DNA of 64,000 nt from NCBI RefSeq assembly GCF_900104795.1, contig NZ_FNTG01000002.1, positions 1,984,001-2,048,000 of the forward strand, written 5' to 3'. Origin of the DNA: Burkholderia sp. WP9 (GTDB lineage: Bacteria > Pseudomonadota > Gammaproteobacteria > Burkholderiales > Burkholderiaceae). Made by a program: the position numbers and the translations under genes. Below the pieces are notes generated by a model. It worked only from the letters and a program-made list of their open reading frames with translations, had not been told where the DNA came from and made no database searches. This document shows, one piece after another, positions 61,549 to 64,000 of the stretch; the first letter of the stretch is position 1; each line of letters begins with the position of its first letter.

Positions 61549-63051
61549 ATGACGAGAAATCCGGCTGTAGACGTGTTGATCTGCGGGGCGGGCGCCGCCG
61601 GTCTGACTCTCGCTATCGAGCTGGCGCGACGAAACGTGTCGTTCCGTTTGCTCGACAAGATGGACGAACCGTTCCGGGGCTCGCGGGGCAAAGGCATACA
61701 GCTGCGAACGCAGGAAATTTTCGAGGATCTCGACATCATCGATCGCGTGGTCGTGGCAGGGGGCGTGTATCCGCCGCAGCGCGAATATCGTGACGACGGC
61801 AGCTACGTCGAATCGGACGTCGTCGAGCATGCATCCCCGACGCCCGCCGAACCTTATCGCCTGCCGTTGCTCGTTCCTCAGTTCCTGACTGAATCGGTCA
61901 TGCGCGAGCGACTCGCTGAACTGGGTCATCGGGTCGAGTATGGTTGCGAACTGGTCGGCGTCGAACAGGAACTGGACTGTGTGACGGCGCGTATTGCCGC
62001 TCAGGCTGGCGACCAGACCGTTCATGCGCGCTATCTGGTCGGCGCCGACGGTGGCCGCAGCTTTGTGCGCGCGGCACTCGGCATCGCTTTTCCAGGCAAG
62101 ACACTTGGCGTGCGTGCCGTCGTGGCCGACGTCTTCCTGACGGGGCTGGAGCGCGACGCCTGGCATCGATTCAACGAGGGTTCGATGGAGCGGCAGCTAT
62201 CGCTATGCCCGCTCGCCGGAACGGATCTGTTCCAGATACAGGCGCCCGTTGCGCTGGAAGGCGATGTCGACCTCACCGCCGCAGGCCTTGCTGCCATGGT
62301 GGCCGAACGCACTGGCCGCGACGATATGCGCGTCCACTCGGTATCCTGGGCGTCTGCCTATACCATGAACGCGCGTCTCGCCGATCGCTACCGGGACGGT
62401 CGCGTGTTTCTCGTCGGGGATGCTGCGCACATTCATCCGCCGACGGGCGGCCAGGGGCTCAATACCAGCGTGCAGGATGCCTACAATCTTGGCTGGAAAT
62501 TGGCAGCGGTGAGTGCCGGCGCTTCCGATGAGCTGCTCGATAGCTACGAGGAAGAACGCCGGCCAATCGCGGGCGACATGCTTGGTCTTTCGACCAGGCT
62601 TCTCGACGAGATGAAGCGGGGAGAGCTTCGGCGCGGCCGCGAAGTTCAGCAACTCGACATCGGCTACCCCGAGTCCTCGCTGGCGATGGAGTGTCCTGAA
62701 CGCTCTGCCGGTCTGCTGGCAGGCGACCGCGCGCCCGATGCGCCCATTCGTCGTGCAACCGGCCATTCAACGCGTGTCTTCGAGTTGTTTAGGGGCACTC
62801 ACTGGACACTGCTAGGCTACGACGTCGAACGCGATAAGGTGGCGCCGCGAGCTGGCCTGCGCATTCATACCTTTGGTGCTCGCGGTGATGTCATCGACGA
62901 CGGAGGTCATTTCCGTGATGCGTACGCGCTGCAGTCCGGAGATTGGGTGCTTGTGCGCCCGGACGGTTATGTCGGAGCGATCGTCGCAAGTGACCGGATA
63001 GAGTCGCTGGAGCGTTACTTCCGCATTGGTGGACTAGCGCTCGCGAACTGA
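61549..63051 (+). CDS. FAD-dependent aromatic monooxygenase (group A, MhpA/PgaE type)
   Basis: This 500-residue flavoprotein has GAGAAG (13-18) for FAD, ADGGRSFVRAALGI (DG motif) in the middle, and VFLVGDAAHIHPPTGGQGLNTSVQDAYNLGWKL, the GD motif of class A hydroxylases. A thioredoxin-like C-terminal domain (about 380-500) ends in WVLVRPDGYVGAI, as in MhpA and phenol or rifampicin monooxygenases. The likely substrate is a phenol or polyketide. ATG 61549 follows GGAG; ATG 61537 is an alternative. It is divergent from a marR gene. Confidence 0.88.
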   Translation: MTRNPAVDVLICGAGAAGLTLAIELARRNVSFRLLDKMDEPFRGSRGKGIQLRTQEIFEDLDIIDRVVVAGGVYPPQREYRDDGSYVESDVVEHASPTPAEPYRLPLLVPQFLTESVMRERLAELGHRVEYGCELVGVEQELDCVTARIAAQAGDQTVHARYLVGADGGRSFVRAALGIAFPGKTLGVRAVVADVFLTGLERDAWHRFNEGSMERQLSLCPLAGTDLFQIQAPVALEGDVDLTAAGLAAMVAERTGRDDMRVHSVSWASAYTMNARLADRYRDGRVFLVGDAAHIHPPTGGQGLNTSVQDAYNLGWKLAAVSAGASDELLDSYEEERRPIAGDMLGLSTRLLDEMKRGELRRGREVQQLDIGYPESSLAMECPERSAGLLAGDRAPDAPIRRATGHSTRVFELFRGTHWTLLGYDVERDKVAPRAGLRIHTFGARGDVIDDGGHFRDAYALQSGDWVLVRPDGYVGAIVASDRIESLERYFRIGGLALAN

Positions 63052-63193
63052 TGACTCTCGTATGCCTGTGGGAGCGCACATGGGTGTGGCGGCTGATGTG
63101 GCAATCAGCCATCTCACTCTCACTCTCTGGTTGATGCGCCAATCAACTCTGCCGCGGCCTGTGCAAGCGCTCTCGTCCGCGACGATTCACAGG

Positions 63194-63763
63194 CTAGTAC
63201 TCCGCTGCTTCATTGATAACGGACGTAAGAACATGGTCCGTCCAAACTCCGTTGATTTTCAAATACGATCGAGCCAAGCCTTCGCGCTCAAAACCCAGGC
63301 GTTGGAGTAACCGGCCGCTGCGCACATTCTCCGGACGGTAATTCGCCATTACGCGATGTAACCCGAGATTGGCGAAAACGTATGGAATCGCTGCCGCTAA
63401 GGCCTCGTACATCAGCCCCTTTCCTTCAAATCGCCTGCCGAGAGAGAAGCCGAGGTGACACGCCTGGAACGGGCCTCGTGCGATGTTTGTAAAGTTGCAT
63501 TCGCCAACCAATTCGCCTGTTTCGTCCAGGAATAGAAACAGGTGCAACGCATTTCCTGAAGCAGAGTTCGCCTCCATCGACTGAAGCCTGCGATGAATCT
63601 CGCTCAAGTCGAAAAAGCTATCGGACCTAAGGGGCTCCCAAGGTTGAAGATGCGAACGATTGTCGAGATAAAAGTCGCGCAAGATGCCAGCGAACTCATC
63701 TCTCGCGGGCACCAATGTTAGCCGGGGCGTCGCGATGCCACGGTCTGAAGTATCGAAAGTCAT
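63194..63763 (-). CDS. GNAT acetyltransferase, RimJ/RimL type
   Basis: This 189-residue protein has the GNAT core: TPRLTLVPAR at the start, LGFSLGRRFEGKGLMYEALAAAIPYVFANLGLHRVMA with the acetyl-CoA R/Q-x-x-G-x-G/A-like FEGKG loop, and NVRSGRLLQRLGFEREG. RimJ/L-type enzymes N-acetylate ribosomal or other protein amino termini, or small amines. It is a single gene on the minus strand, next to an integrase remnant. Confidence 0.87.
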   Translation of the reverse strand: MTFDTSDRGIATPRLTLVPARDEFAGILRDFYLDNRSHLQPWEPLRSDSFFDLSEIHRRLQSMEANSASGNALHLFLFLDETGELVGECNFTNIARGPFQACHLGFSLGRRFEGKGLMYEALAAAIPYVFANLGLHRVMANYRPENVRSGRLLQRLGFEREGLARSYLKINGVWTDHVLTSVINEAAEY

Positions 63764-63771
63764 GGCTGAAT

Positions 63772-64000
63772 TATAAATTCCCGTGGGATACGGAGGAGCG
63801 GTCCTTGCGGCAATTGCTCTGTTCGAGGCGCAGGGGTCATCTGCTGGCTGTCGGTGTCGCTGCCTTCAGCGCCAACTCATCGCTCGCGCGCAATCCGGCG
63901 CCATAGGCGAGCTGCAGTGCGGTCTGCTGCTTCAGCTTCCCGACTGCTGCGATGAGCCGCCGCACCGCCTCCTGACTCAGGATGGCGGGCAACGTGCGGG
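63772..64000 (-). pseudogene. Decayed tyrosine recombinase/integrase fragment
   Basis: The minus strand from the window edge reads LPAILSQEAVRRLIAAVG, then LQLAYGAGLRASDELALK, matching the conserved start of XerC/D- and IS91-associated integrase catalytic domains (box I Arg in AYGAGLRxS). After a frameshift, LRLEQSNCRKDR matches the family's IRVEQGKGRKDR. Stops and at least one shift in register are present, so it is non-functional here; the gene may extend beyond the window. The rest of the catalytic set (HxxR, Tyr) is absent, and the remnant stops short of the GNAT gene. Confidence 0.6.

Noticed and set aside
1..64000. CRISPR arrays, intact transposases, phage structural genes, toxin-antitoxin pairs and secondary-metabolite synthases
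   Set aside because: None was seen; no regularly spaced direct repeats or signature proteins were found on reading both strands.

Overview
The window looks like a chromosomal or megaplasmid segment of a Burkholderiaceae bacterium, most likely Paraburkholderia, Burkholderia or Caballeronia. GC is high, many gene products are typical of that group (a small C-terminal-domain H-NS protein, an ECF41 sigma factor with its AhpD-like partner, an adc/bdhA/patatin operon, a NodT-EmrA-EmrB efflux operon, an aerobic CoA-dependent anthranilate pathway), and LysR, IclR, TetR, AraC, MarR and MocR regulators are abundant. The assignment rests on gene content and style, not on a search.

Layout. 1-4.8 kb: the 3' end of a molybdenum hydroxylase subunit, small hypotheticals and a class V aminotransferase. 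5.1-6.6 kb: a perfect TATAAT box, a roughly 240-nt leader rich in hairpins, a small gene interrupted by a one-base frameshift in an A6 run, and a small secreted protein. 6.8-11.3 kb: a polar amino-acid type ABC importer with an FAD amine/amino-acid oxidase, divergent from an IclR regulator. 11.4-16.8 kb: H-NS-like protein, TetR with palindromic operators, and a LysR / MHS transporter / class II aldolase unit. 17-20.8 kb: a drug efflux MFS, a GST and a dienelactone hydrolase-NTF2 fusion. 20.9-31.5 kb: a minus-strand catabolic operon for 2-aminobenzoate via CoA thioesters (monooxygenase/reductase, SDR, MarR, enoyl-CoA hydratase, acyl-CoA dehydrogenase, thioesterase, RidA, CoA ligase), with mostly overlapping genes and a near-consensus promoter. 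A quinone oxidoreductase-LysR cassette now separates the ligase from the dienelactone hydrolase and has left a duplicated ligase/hydrolase junction.

31.5-43 kb: bestrophin-like channel, ECF41 sigma factor/AhpD/cupin, a decayed gene, DedA, a ThuA-like protein, NmrA-like reductase, NDH-2-like flavoprotein, Ohr and LysR. 43-51.5 kb: a 33-residue membrane peptide, an LRAT-fold protein, a tripartite efflux operon ending in a YbhB-type protein, and a second Ohr/LysR pair. 51.7-59.2 kb: DedA-rhodanese fusion, patatin, 3-hydroxybutyrate dehydrogenase, acetoacetate decarboxylase (ketone body/PHB metabolism), a secreted hypothetical, an SDR lacking its catalytic tyrosine, and a second NmrA-like reductase. 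59.3-64 kb: MocR regulator, MarR / FAD monooxygenase pair, GNAT, and a frameshifted tyrosine recombinase remnant at the right edge.

Themes. Aromatic/amine catabolism and oxidative or drug stress dominate. Four families (DedA, NmrA-like, Ohr, LysR) each occur twice within 23 kb. A 19-bp palindrome, TGTTGC-N7-GCAACA, occurs at three upstream positions. No tRNA, rRNA, CRISPR array or intact insertion sequence was seen.
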